A stretch of DNA of 64,000 nt from Astragalus membranaceus (Eukaryota; Streptophyta; Magnoliopsida; Fabales; Fabaceae), in assembly GCA_039519185.1 (NCBI GenBank), contig CM076846.1:182079068-182143067 (forward strand), in the 5' to 3' direction. This document shows, piece after piece, positions 35,601-46,650 of this stretch. The first letter of the stretch is position 1, and each line of letters begins with the position of its first letter. A model generated the notes under the pieces. It was given only the letters and a program-made list of their open reading frames with translations. It was not told the origin of the DNA and made no database searches. The translations under genes and the position numbers were made by a program.

Positions 35601-35939
35601 CTTTTTCTTTTTAATCTTTTATGTTTTGCATTGTGTATTTGTGTTTGTGTTTCTGAATGAGATGAAAGACTCGCTCACTCCAGTATTAGATGCTTCTCTA
35701 CTATATTGCTATATCATCGATTTTTTTATTTGACCTTTAATCTTTATTGCCCCCTTTCTTGTACATCTTTGAATGTTCAATTTGTGTGAATGATTGGTCA
35801 TGTTTTTAATTTGAATTTGAATCTTTGGTTTTTCAATTGAGACTTGTTTGGTAGTATTCTTTTGGAAGCAGAAGGACATTGATGGAAACTTCACATTGCT
35901 TGATTATTATGTGTATCAAACTTTCTTCTTGTTTTTCAG

Positions 35940-36821
35940 CTTGCAAAGAAGCTCCATCCAGACACAAACAAGGATGATCCTGAGGCTGAAAAGAAGTTTC
36001 AAGAAATTTCAATGGCATATGAGGTGTACCGTTGTTCCTGTTGTTGTTTATGATATATACTACCTAGAGGTCTGCTTTAAATTTGCATGATTTGTGAACT
36101 GGCTGCTGGTGTCTTGACCTTTCCCCCCTTCTTTGGGTTATTGCATTGTAGGTTTTGAAGGATGACGAAAAGCGTCAGCAGTATGATCAGGTCGCATATC
36201 TTTCCACATATTATTTGTCCAGTTCATTTGTTGATCATTTTTTTGTTACTGTATTGGGATAAACTGTTGGATAGATGATTGATTTTATGCATGAGAAAAT
36301 GTAAATTCTAGATTAGTAATAACTAATAAGTACATAGTTATTAGTTATGCAACAATGAAATATTAGGACTTAAGTAGAGCTGCAGAGGACCTTTGTTTTA
36401 CATATGTTGGGGAAATGAACATAAAATTTATAGAGATATTTGAGAAAAAAAGGAGGAAAGTTGATGAGGAAGATTGATACATTTGTTTGTGTTCAACCCG
36501 TTTCATTTGATTTCGTTTAACATGGTTATGTAGGCTGGCCATGATGCTTTTGTAAACCAACAAAGCAATGGTTTTGGAGACAGCGGTGGCTTTAATCCAT
36601 TCGAGCAGATGTTCCGTGGTCATGTAATGACTTACTGGTTTCTTCTTTCTTTTTATGATTCTCAAGTCTTTTACTTGCATAATTTTCACTTTTGAAGACT
36701 AATATATGTATATTGTTTAATTAATATAATTAATAATTAATTCTCTGGTAATTCTCTCAATGGCAATCAGGATTTTGTCAAGAGCTTTTTTCATCAGAAT
36801 ATTGGAGGAGAGGATGTCAAG
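35940..36821 (+). pseudogene. GFA2: Captured mitochondrial DnaJ exons, first set (exons 2-5)
   Basis: Four exons with proper borders: 35940-36023 (LAKKLHPDTNKDDPEAEKKF..., the J-domain HPD motif), 36152-36190 (VLKDDEKRQQYDQ), 36534-36623 (AGHDAFVNQQSNGFGDSGGF..., Gly/Phe-rich region) and 36771-36821 (DFVKSFFHQNIGGEDVK). These match the plant mitochondrial DnaJ/Hsp40 of GFA2 type. All four are multiples of three, so they join in frame. This set lacks the first J-domain exon and ends abruptly: after GATGTCAAG the sequence switches to unrelated DNA (36822 on). It is a partial duplicate of the set at 37430-39034. Confidence 0.82.
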
Positions 36822-37073
36822 ACAAGATCTAGTGGTTCTTGTGAGGTTTTCCAAGCTGATGCTTGCAAGAGAGAGATGTTATCTAGCTCTTGTGAGGGAA
36901 ACTCGAGACTGATTCCATCCCTTCCTTATGAGATATCAATACTCCTTTGTTAGATTATTGCTGATATTTGCTTTGTACATGGCTCTGCATCTAAAGTAGA
37001 ATTTTTATAACTCAAACTAGTCCGTACTGTAAGGTATAATATTGAACTTCAGTTAATCCTTCTGTGTGTGCAG

Positions 37074-37150
37074 GTTTAAATATTGAAGTGGACAGAATAC
37101 TTGAGATTGCTTGCATAATTACAGATGGAAGTTTAACCAAAACACTGGAG
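37074..37150 (+). pseudogene. Captured oligoribonuclease exon
   Basis: Between a TGTGCAG acceptor and a GTATTT donor lies an exon encoding LNIEVDRILEIACIITDG followed by SLTKTLE. That is the block after the first catalytic DxE motif (DLEMTG) of oligoribonuclease, the DEDD 3'-5' exonuclease that degrades short RNAs. The exon carrying the DxE residues is not seen upstream, and no later exon follows, so this is a single captured exon. It sits between the two DnaJ exon sets. Confidence 0.78.
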
Positions 37151-37429
37151 GTATTTAATTATGTTATGCTACAATATTGAAGTGGACAAAATGGAATCCC
37201 ATGGTTGTCCTGTTTGGCTTGGTTGAGAACAAGGTTGAATTGATGGTACTTGGTATGCATATTACAATGCTTCAAATTATTTATTTAGTTTTGGTAATTG
37301 ATAATGTTGAATTCAATACTTGCTCTGCATTGATAGGAACAGTACATAATATCTGCAATTTATTGTCCCTTACATGTCAATGACTTCTTTTTTTTTCTTT
37401 CTCTCTAACTCGTTTACAGCACCATTGGC

Positions 37430-39034
37430 AAGGGACTTTTATGAAGTTCTTGGTGTTAGTAAAAATGCAAGTGCTTCTGAAATAAGAAAGCATATTATGG
37501 GGTAGGTTTTACTTAACCATTGTCAATATACATGTATATTTATACCAAACATTTTCGGTGGGGATAAACACCTGACTTAGTTCATGGCAAAATTTTACAA
37601 TTTCTTGTACATTTCCTTGTTAAAATGAATCACATTGCATATTTCTTTTTTTAACTTGACTTTTTTCCGTGCGGTTAGGAAACCGTTAATTTTTCATTTT
37701 ACTTTGTGGATACTTTGGTCATTTCCCATGTGTACAAATAATAGTTTGAATTGCATGAGAAAGAGTTTGTTTTATATCATGTTGCTTTTGTAATATTGAA
37801 ACAACTGTTTTTAATTTGTGTTCAAATTCTGCACTTGATACACTTGATACAATTTGTAAGATTCTCTTAGTCAGAATATTTGACCTCTTGTATTATACTA
37901 CTATTTTATGTTCTCACTTTGCAGCTTGCAAAATGTCTATGCTTGACGATTGCAAACATATTGTAGTTCCCCAAATTTTTCCCTCTCTCTTCAAATAAGG
38001 TTTTCAAACATGTTTGACGAGAATGAGTTATTTGCATGAAATATTGATGTATTTTTTCTTTCTCTACTGTATCAAACTTTCTTCTTGTTTTTCAGCTTGC
38101 AAAGAAGCTCCATCCAGACACAAACAAGGATGATCCTGAAGCTGAAAAGAAGTTTCAAGAAATTTCAATGGCATATGAGGTGTACAGTTGTTCCTGTTGT
38201 TGTTTATGATACTACCTAGAGGTCTGCTTTAAATTTGCATGATTTGTGAACTGGCTGCTGGTGTCTTGACCTTTCCCCCCTTCTTTGGGTTATTGCATTG
38301 TAGGTTTTGAAGGATGACGAAAAGCGTCAGCAGTATGATCAGGTCGCATATCTTTCCACATATTATTTGTCCAGTTCATTTGTTGATCATTTTTTTGTTA
38401 CTGTATTGGGATAAACTGTTGGATAGATGATTGATTTTATGCATGAGAAAATGTAAATTCTAGATTGGTAATAAACTGTGGGATAGATCATTTTTTGTTA
38501 CTGTATTGGGATAAACTGTTGTACATTTGTTTGTGTTCAACCCGTTTCATTTGATTTCGTTTAACATGGTTGTGTAGGCTGGCCATGATGCTTTTGTAAA
38601 CCAACAAAGCAATGGTTTTGGAGACAGCGGTGGCTTTAATCCATTCGAGCAGATGTTCCGTGGTCATGTAATGACTTACTGGTTTCTTCTTTCTTTTTAT
38701 GATTCTCAAGTATTTTACTTGCATAAATTTCACTTTTGAAGACTAATATATGTATATTGTTTAATTAATATAATTAATAATTAATTCTCTGATAATTCTC
38801 TCAATGGCAATCAGGATTTTGTCAAGAGCTTTTTTCATCAGAATATTGGAGGAGAGGATGTCAAGGTTCTTTCTTTTTTCATATTTGGACATCGTTAATT
38901 ATGCTAAGGACTTCTTATAGGCAATAAATCTTAATCTATTTTTCAGACTTCCATTGAACTATCCTTTATGGAAGCTGTCCAAGGATGCAATAAAACTGTT
39001 ACATTTCAAACAGATTTGCTTTGTAACACTTGTG
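37430..39034 (+). pseudogene. GFA2: Captured mitochondrial DnaJ exons, second set (J domain to zinc finger)
   Basis: In native order: 37430-37501 (PLARDFYEVLGVSKNASASE..., J-domain helices I-II), 38096-38179 (LAKKLHPDTN..., HPD loop), 38304-38342, 38578-38667, 38815-38865 and 38947-39034 (TSIELSFMEAVQGCNKTVTF ... CNTCG, where the DnaJ zinc-finger region begins). Splice borders are intact. After the last donor the gene is lost: the remaining zinc finger and C-terminal substrate-binding domains are absent and a NOT2-like exon follows. Helix-II residues are altered (RKHIMG in place of the usual KKAYYG). A product would be a truncated J-protein; function is doubtful. Confidence 0.85.
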
Positions 39035-39267
39035 GTATGCTCATAACTTAATAAACATCTATTTACTATGAAATTTGCTGTCACTACTCTCCATTCAGTT
39101 TAGTTTGTTTGGACTATGCACCTTGATGGTCACCTTTTGACCTCAATGACTTCCCTCAACTATCAAGTTGTCCTGGTTCTGCTGGGGGGCTCAAGGACAA
39201 TTCAGTGTGTGATGGAATATTTTTTTATTTAAAATATTGTTCACCTTTTACAATAAAGAATAATGTA

Positions 39268-39303
<36 letters not shown>

Positions 39304-39356
39304 ATGTTTATGATATTTATTGATTGATCTAAATCTGTTCACAATCTTATCTGCAG

Positions 39357-39539
39357 ATGGGGAGGTCTGCTGGTTTCAGTTTGGGAGGTTCTTATTCATC
39401 ACATCGAACACAGCAGCAACAGCAGCATGCTCCTTCAGTCAGTAACAGTGGTGTTTCTTTTTCTTCCGTAAACAATCAAGATCTTCATATGCATGGGTCA
39501 GATGTTTTTCCATCTTCACATTCTACCTATCATTCCCAG
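39357..39539 (+). pseudogene. Captured CCR4-NOT subunit (NOT2/VIP2-like) exon
   Basis: A 61-codon exon between a CTGCAG acceptor and a GTACGT donor encodes GRSAGFSLGGSYSSHR, a Gln run, then SGVSFSSVNNQDLHMHGSDV and FPSSHSTYHSQ. I recognise this low-complexity stretch from the N-terminal part of plant NOT2 proteins of the CCR4-NOT mRNA-deadenylation complex. The NOT-box domain itself is not present. Identification rests on a Ser/Gln-rich region and is less firm than for the DnaJ exons. Confidence 0.62.
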
Positions 39540-40000
39540 GTACGTGATTTTCCCTACTTCTGTAAATCAGGCACTTGCTTTTTGTATGGGAATTCATCTC
39601 GTCAGCACACAGGCACATACAAATGTTCACAGTTCACACACAAATATTTTCAAAGTCTGTTGATCATATCTTTATTTGTCTGTTGGTGTCTCACCTGTCA
39701 TTTGCAATATTTCCATTGGGCTAAAGTAATGATTCTAGTGAACTAGGTGGAAGAACTTGACATCATAATTGGATTGGAAACTAATATACACGATTTTATA
39801 CCTTTCCACGATTAATGGTTGTGTAGTAGTAAAAATATGAGTTGTATAAGACTATGTCATCAAAATGAAACATCAGCATCCACATCATATAATGTTGAAA
39901 TCATTGTTGACCACTTATTGTGACATCGTTGTTCAGTTAAATGAGTCATTGATTTATTTAATCAAGATGCTCATCAAGACGTGAATGTTTTCGGTTGTAG

Positions 40001-40131
40001 GTAAGATATTTGAAGATCATTGAGAAAAGTGGGTATCAGGCTCTTCCATGGGTGAGATACATAACAATGGCTGGAGAGTATGAGCTGAGGATGCTTCGGA
40101 ACACAAATAGGATGCTTGCTAATTGTGGAAG
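40001..40131 (+). pseudogene. Captured exon of an unidentified gene
   Basis: After a TTGTAG acceptor the open stretch encodes VRYLKIIEKSGYQALPWVRY and ITMAGEYELRMLRNTNRMLA, ending at a possible GTTCCC donor. It looks like conserved protein-coding sequence (no stops, mixed helical pattern) but I cannot name the family. It is the last captured exon before the 3' subterminal repeats. Confidence 0.5.
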
Positions 40132-40483
40132 GTTCCCTTGTTTTTTCTATAGAAGTAGCTTCAATTTTGAATAATGCTCCTTCTAGATACAGAGGAACTA
40201 TATGTGTCTTTGGAATTAGACATTTTGTATTTAAGTGATGTATTTTGTACTTAAACTGATTCCATAATCTTATTGACTGTGTTGTTCTGTATTTTGTTCT
40301 GTTTGAATGTATTTTGTACAATGGGATGAATTTTAGCTTTGAATTATAGTAGAATGTGATGAATGACCAATAATGCTTAATGCTTGGTATAATCAGGGTG
40401 TATAGAATGTGATGAATTTTAGTAGCATGTGATGAATTTCGTATAACCAGTGTATAGATTAAACCAAAATTTGAAAAAAGAAA

Positions 40484-40874
40484 AAAAAAACTTTTAAGGT
40501 CAGGCGCAATAATGCCTGACTTTAAATCATACTTACGAAGTCAGGCAAGAATAAATGCTTGACTTTAAATCATACTTACGAAGTCAGGCAAGAATAAATG
40601 CTTGACTTTAAATCATACTTACGAAGTCAGGCAATAATAAATGCTTGACTTTAAAACTGACTTACGAAGTCAGGCGAAATAAATGCTTGACTTTAAAACT
40701 GACTTACGAAGTCAGGCGAAATAAAATGATTGACTTTAAATCAGACTTACGAAGTCAGGCTATCGCTTGACTTTAAAACTCCTGACATACAAAGTCGACT
40801 TAATAAAAGTCAAGCGAGCGCCTGACTTTAAATCCCCTTTTCGCCTGACTTTAAATCCCTTTTTTGCACTAGTG
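40484..40874. repeat. 3' subterminal repeat array of the CACTA element
   Basis: A unit of about 40-44 bp containing 'cttacgaagtcaggc' and 'tgcttgactttaaa' is repeated six to seven times from about 40530 to 40770, then breaks into shorter inverted AAGTCAGGCG/CGCCTGACTT pairs up to the terminus. It mirrors the 5' array but is longer and more regular. Confidence 0.88.
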
Positions 40875-40968
40875 CCAATTGGATTACGATTTATTATTAT
40901 TACAGGAAAGAAAGAATAAAAACGCTGAAACAAGTTGTTGGGGAGAACCGGAGAATAGAATAGAAAGA

Positions 40969-40971
<3 letters not shown>

Positions 40972-41034
<63 letters not shown>
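40972..41034. repeat. (GA)n microsatellite
   Basis: About 31 GA units. Just downstream, 'gcacttgagaagaaga' is repeated three times (41085-41150). The open frame over this area is low-complexity Arg/Glu and is not credible as a gene. Confidence 0.95.
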
Positions 41035-41037
<3 letters not shown>

Positions 41038-41763
41038 ATAAAAGAGAAGAAAAAGAGAGCATACCTTGTTGGGGAGAAGTCTGCACTTGAGAAGAAGAGG
41101 GGAAAATCTGCACTTGAGAAGAAGAGAGAAGAATCAGCACTTGAGAAGAAATAGGGAAGTCTTGCTGGAGAAGAAGAGGGAAGGACGCACGAACGAAAGA
41201 GAGAACTGAACGGTTAATGTTAAAACTGAAAACAAGTTTTTGTTTATTTTATTTAGTTTTTTATATATATTGGGCTTTTGGGTTTCATTTAGTTTTTGGG
41301 TTTTACTTTTTTTTACATTGGGCTGGACCATTCTTTTTTTATTTCACACCCACTGTTTTACTATTTTTGCCCCTGGTTATGACTAAAAATCAGCTATTGG
41401 GTTGGGGGCTTTACAAACAAAGTAGAAGTTGAGCCCGGGCGCGTGCCCGGGCTAGCTGGGCCCTAAAATCGCCCCTACTAAACACGAGCGGAGATTAGTT
41501 TTTAATTAAAAGCGTTAGAACACTCTGTGGGTAGCCAGTCCGAACAAAATAATAATAATCTAAGAATATACATCCAAGGGGTGTATGGCATCATCAATGA
41601 GGTGGACACTCCACCCCATTTTGGCGCCAACATTCCCCCTCCCTCCCCACTTTGGCGCCAAACCCTCCCCCCCTCCACCCCTCCCCCTCTATTTTTTTTT
41701 TCTTCTCATTTTTTATATTTTTATTTTTTAAGAATAATTTAAATTTAAGAAAAAAAAACTAGA
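41035..41763. other. Spacer without gene
   Basis: T-rich and low-complexity sequence. Notable parts are a GC-rich hairpin at 41432-41453 and C-rich runs with the repeated phrase 'ttggcgcca' near 41621-41660. No coding support. Confidence 0.45.
41432..41453. other. GC-rich perfect hairpin
   Basis: AGCCCGGGC, loop GCGT, GCCCGGGCT: a 9-bp stem in AT-rich surroundings, followed after 9 nt by CTAA. Such hairpins occur near Helitron 3' ends, but the base after CTAA is A rather than T and no 5' end was matched. Confidence 0.5.
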
Positions 41764-42402
41764 TCTATAAATAGATGAAGTTTGTTTCTCAATAATCGGA
41801 TTGGTGAAAAGTGAAAATTAATTAATTTCCCGATAAATTATGTAAAGTGTGATGCTAGCCAGTGTGTTTTAAAGTAATTTAGAGTCTAAAAAAATTAGTT
41901 GTTCAAAGGTAGTAATGCAAAACAGTGTGTTTTGGGGTTCTTAAGCGGTCGAAAAAAAATTAACCGTTCAAATATGCAGGGTTTGTTCCTTAGTAATCTG
42001 TAATCTGTTTGTTGAAAAAAAGAACTTTTATGTAATGTGATAATGACTTACTTGATTATCATTTGTTGTCTATATTTTAATGGACAAATTTCATTTTTGT
42101 CACTAACTACTTTCTTTTCATTCTATACAACATTCGTAATTTTATATTTTAAGGGTACTTTATGGTTCACTAGAAATTTTAACTGTTCAAATAGCGGAAA
42201 TTGATTCCTCTGTAATCAGATTAGTGAAAATGAAAATTAATTTCGCAACAAATATGTTCTACTTATAGTTTTCTCTTATTGGCTAAACATAACTTAGTTG
42301 TTAAAATTTGACTTTAATTATTATTAATCTAATTTTGGTATTATAATGCTTTAGTAGACCCTAAAACTTTGGCCACGTGCATCGCACGGGTTACGACGCT
42401 AG
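41764..42402 (+). mobile_element. Probable non-autonomous Helitron
   Basis: The right end has the usual Helitron signature: hairpin CGTGC-ATC-GCACG (42376-42388), a short spacer, then CTAG followed by T at 42403. A candidate left end is TCTATAAATAG at 41764, preceded by A, giving the A|...|T insertion expected for Helitrons. No Rep/helicase is present. The 3' end is convincing; the 5' end is a guess. Confidence 0.5.
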
Positions 42403-42777
42403 TATGTAATCCTTTGTCATTGGGCCTGCTAATAACAAGAAGATAAAAGAAAGAGCTAGAAACAAATTTGGGTCTACATCGAATACAAAGTAGAGAAATA
42501 GAATATTTTTGAGCGGAACATTTGTACTTCAATAAATGACACATTGTCTCAATAGTAAAAGCTCTAGAAATGAAAATTCTATAACGGTTTCGATTATAAG
42601 ATAAATGCTTTTAAAATAGAAATGAAAAACCAAAGTGAAGTGAGAAAAAAAAATAGAATTAATGAAATATACGAAGATAGAGAGAGTGTTGATAGAAACA
42701 AATGTGAAATCTGACTTGAAGACAATTCAATCCCGCCGAGGAAATCCTAATTCACAGTTTCAGAGAGCTTCCTCGAG

Positions 42778-43448
<671 letters not shown>

Positions 43449-44264
43449 GTGACGATACTATATAGTGCATGTAATATTATAGTAAGAATATAAATGTGTA
43501 TTGGTGTATTATCTTGCATTTTCTTTTACTTATACGACTTTTATGATAAACTCATGAACATATTATTTACCCTTGCTAGTTAGTTTGGACGCCCTGTTTT
43601 TGTGTGTTGGTTGAGTTAAGTAAATTCACATTATTGCTAGAGAGTTCCTTGAGCTCTAGAAGAACTAGCCCATAAGCAGCCAAATGAGTGAACGAACGAG
43701 CTTAGACAACACGTGGTGATATGCAGTCAAGTTGACTAGTATCAAAGAGATACTTTACAAAGCCGATATATACAAAATAAATTCTTTTTTATATCTTGTT
43801 AAAACATTAAAAACATAAAATATTTAGATTTTTTTTTGGGGAGGGGAGATAAAATAGGACTTAATTGGATTTACACCACCAAACAATAAAAAATTATGGT
43901 GTGAGTGACTTTTAATATAGTCGAGATAAAATCAAATTTTTTTTATAACGTGTCGTATCGCGATTGACCAACGTTGTAAAAAATCTTACACATAGATGGT
44001 GTATACAAATTAAATCTAATAAAATATATTTATATTAGAAAACAAGAACTTTTTGCTTGATTTATGTGATTATTATAGGGGTTTAATTGATGCAAACCGT
44101 ACTTGTAAAATTTTTATACCAACAACCAATATAAATATATGATATGTGTGACTTTTGAAGTAGGTAAATAAATTAAAAACTTTTTTAGAAGATGTCGTTT
44201 TATAATTCGTTGATATCCTAAAAAGTCCTGTATAACAACCGTGTATATAAATTAATTACTAATT
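43449..44264. other. AT-rich spacer, no gene
   Basis: The first part resembles the 3' UTR of the RPL7 source mRNA. The rest is AT-rich with no ORF, repeat or terminus I could support. Confidence 0.45.
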
Positions 44265-44394
44265 TTTTTTTTGGTAAACCAATGTATCCTTTGCGTGTGC
44301 AAGTGTAGAGACTAATTCCCCAAGGTACTGAGATCCATTTAAGGGATTGACCTCTCTCAACAGGTATTTTTCCGCATCGGCAAGGGATCGAACC
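44265..44394 (-). repeat. SINE/LINE tail fragment split by the LTR retrotransposon
   Basis: On the reverse strand the sequence carries GGTTCGATCCC (a B-box-like motif formed across the LTR element's target site, joining 47878-47883 with 44385-44394) and ends with TTGGTTTACC and an A run (T run at 44265-44273 on the plus strand). This looks like a tRNA-derived retroposon interrupted by the retrotransposon. No A box was found to the right of 47883, so it is truncated. Confidence 0.4.
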
Positions 44395-44948
44395 TGTTCT
44401 GGACTGGGCCGCAGCCCACATCGAGAGCCGGTCGGAGCGAACCGAGAAAACCGGGTCGGACCGACCCAGCAAGATTGGGCTCTGCTACGTACTGGATCGG
44501 GTCGCAACCCGCCAAGAAGAATGGGCCGGTGCGAGCGGCCCAACAGTAACCAGTGCACACTGAGGCCCACGACTGGGAGATCAACGGTGCAGCGAATCCC
44601 ACGCATGATCTGACGGTCGCGTGGCACCCCCCTGTCACTATATATGGGGGCTCAGGCATCATTCGAGATGTACGTTTTGTCTCATACCGTTACTATACGC
44701 TAATATCACCCCACTGACTTGGGCGTTGGAGTGACATCGCATGTACACCCCGCGGAGCTCTGGACGCGACCAGCTGCTGACCAAAGAACGACCTCAGCAA
44801 CAAGCCAACGTCAGCATACAATCGACTATCGCATTAGAGGAACCAATCTGTCAGGTGTACACTAGCCGCCCGAGCCTACAGGCAGTATCCGCCCGGACAC
44901 ATTCACTACACTTGAAGAACCGACCGCTCATAGCTCGAGTCCGGTTCA
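44395..44948 (+). repeat. 5' LTR of the TR-GAG element
   Basis: 554 bp, TG...CA ended. It contains a TATATAT box at 44639-44645 that would drive transcription from about 30 bp downstream. It differs from the 3' LTR at six positions, for example CATGTAC versus CAGGTAC. Confidence 0.93.
44639..44645 (+). promoter_or_regulatory. TATA box in the 5' LTR
   Basis: TATATAT followed by GGGGGCTCAGGCATCA. The same box is at 47568-47574 in the 3' LTR. Position inside the LTR and the downstream gag support a promoter role; the start site is not determined. Confidence 0.6.
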
Positions 44949-44992
44949 TTGGCGACCACAGTGGGAGCGAGAACGTCCCCACCTTGACTGTT

Positions 44993-46174
44993 ATGCCTCC
45001 ACGAGGAAGACCTCGCGGCGCCCCACGCCCGCGAAACATGGCTACAATCCCCCGTCAACCGCAGACGCCAGAGGGCGACGTTGTCGATTTAGGCGACGCA
45101 GCATCCAGTGCACAAGCGGCTCCTCCCGGCCACACTAGCGTCATGCTGCCGAACGAGATCTTGCAGGAATTACGCGACCTGCTGAGAACGAGAGACAGGA
45201 ACGTTGTGGATCAGGTCGCGTCCGGAAGAGCGTTTACCGCGCCGGAGCAACGTCGCCGCCATGACGAATCATCTAGGCCTAGAGGGAATCCTTCGAGGAG
45301 ACATCGATCGCCCCCAAGGAGGCGAGGATTGGCCCAGCCACGACCTCGAACTCCACCCTCCTCGACCGACCCCATCTACTGGCTAGAAGAACCCTCCTAC
45401 CAGGAATCGCCGTTTGATTCTCTGGAATCGCCCACCCGATCAAGGTGTAGAACGGGCGATCGTCACCCCCGTTCCAGATATGAAGACGGATCACCAGAGC
45501 GACGGGGTCATCGAGGCCGACGCTTCGAGGACCGACCACCTCGCAGAGAAAGAAGAAGTGGAGAGATGGGACCGTTTACCCGGGAGATAGACGAGTACCC
45601 CATACCCCGTGCGCTGGAAAAACCGCCATCGGATCTAAGAATGTACAACGGCGTGAAGGACCCAGATGCACACCTAAGGTATTTCGACCTGATAATGCGA
45701 TACCGGGGGGCATACGGGCCAGTGAAATGCAAAATATTCCCCCTCACTTTGGAAGGACCCGCCTTGGAATGGTTTACCGAGTTGAGGTCCAACAGTATCT
45801 CGTCCTGGGAACGGCTAGCCCGAGTTTTCTGTGCCCGCTTTACCGCATCCAGGATCAAGCCCAAATCACATGCCATTCTGAAGGCGATCAGACAAGGATC
45901 GGACGAGACCCTCCGCGAGTACGTCGAGCGGTTCAACAAAGAAGCCGCCAACGTGAGAGGACTGGAGGACGACATGCGTTTGTGGTTCCTGCGGGACGGT
46001 CTTAGGACCGGTAGCTTATTCGAAGTTGAAGTCGGCGTAAACGAACCCCCAGACCTGGCCGCATTCCTCCGCCGTTCACAAAGGTTCATGAACTACGAAG
46101 AGAGGGCGGTGGCCACACGAGCAGTCGGAAGGGGAACTACTGAGAGACAACCCCAAGAGGAGGGAATGTCATGA
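44993..46174 (+). CDS. Retrotransposon gag protein (393 aa)
   Basis: Intact ORF starting MPPRGRPRGAPRPRN, 44 bp after the left LTR. An upstream in-frame ATG at 44741 lies inside the LTR and is less likely to be used. Residues 1-200 are Arg/Pro/Ser-rich and disordered. From about residue 215 the Retrotrans_gag domain appears: DLRMYNGVKDPDAHLRYFDL, KCKIFPLTLEGPALEWFTEL, SWERLARVFCARFTA and LREYVERFNKEAANV. It ends ...TERQPQEEGMS without a CCHC zinc knuckle. The domain type is that of plant Ty3/gypsy gags, which assemble the RNA-containing particle. With pol missing, reverse transcription would need an autonomous partner. The frame is uninterrupted, fitting recent insertion. Confidence 0.9.
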   Translation: MPPRGRPRGAPRPRNMATIPRQPQTPEGDVVDLGDAASSAQAAPPGHTSVMLPNEILQELRDLLRTRDRNVVDQVASGRAFTAPEQRRRHDESSRPRGNPSRRHRSPPRRRGLAQPRPRTPPSSTDPIYWLEEPSYQESPFDSLESPTRSRCRTGDRHPRSRYEDGSPERRGHRGRRFEDRPPRRERRSGEMGPFTREIDEYPIPRALEKPPSDLRMYNGVKDPDAHLRYFDLIMRYRGAYGPVKCKIFPLTLEGPALEWFTELRSNSISSWERLARVFCARFTASRIKPKSHAILKAIRQGSDETLREYVERFNKEAANVRGLEDDMRLWFLRDGLRTGSLFEVEVGVNEPPDLAAFLRRSQRFMNYEERAVATRAVGRGTTERQPQEEGMS

Positions 46175-46650
46175 AAAAGATTGAATTGTAATAACTGGGC
46201 GGGCCACTCTTTTTCCCACAGGGTTTTTTACCGAGGCCTACCCGTCTATCAGTAATAAGACAAGGCATTTTTTCATTACGTTGTGTTGAAAGTTATTTCC
46301 CTGTTCTTAATTCTTAAATTCATTTGGACGAACCTGTGTGGCGAGTCAAACTGGACTGTGCTTTAGTAAACTGCCTGTCAGGTCGCATGAGCCTATGGGG
46401 CGAGGTGAGGCGAGCCGCGACTCGGCGGACCACCCAGGGCGATCCATGCACAAAGAGCGGGCTACGATTAAGCCCCGCATGAGAAAGAACCAGCGTCGTT
46501 ATGCGTATATCACATCAAAAGGTCTCGTTGAACGGGCGTACGCCGAAGTCGCCTCAGCGCAGGCGATCAAAGAGAGGCAGCTTGCCCCACCAAAAGAAAG
46601 GTAACTCTTAGGCCTGAACCCTTTCCTGCTCAACAGGATTAACATACGTG

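Larger units (their letters stand above)
34607..40874 (+). mobile_element. Complete Pack-CACTA transposon carrying host gene exons
   Basis: The element starts CACTAGTGCAAAA and ends TTTTTGCACTAGTG, perfect CACTA-type terminal inverted repeats, and is flanked by the 3-bp target duplication CCA (34604-34606 and 40875-40877), as CACTA (En/Spm, CMC) elements produce. Both subterminal zones are dense in AAGTCAGGC motifs in both orientations. No TNPA- or TNPD-type transposase is visible in 6.27 kb. Instead the interior carries exons with intact GT/AG borders from at least three recognisable host genes, all in the forward direction. It is therefore non-autonomous and would depend on transposase in trans. 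Its left 900 bp is duplicated at 13696-14591. Confidence 0.92.

Noticed and set aside
40879..41154. Arg/Glu-rich ORF over the GA microsatellite
   Set aside because: Simple-sequence artefact.
45508..46089. 193-codon ORF antisense to gag
   Set aside because: Mirror frame of the GC-rich gag gene; the forward frame has a clear gag domain.
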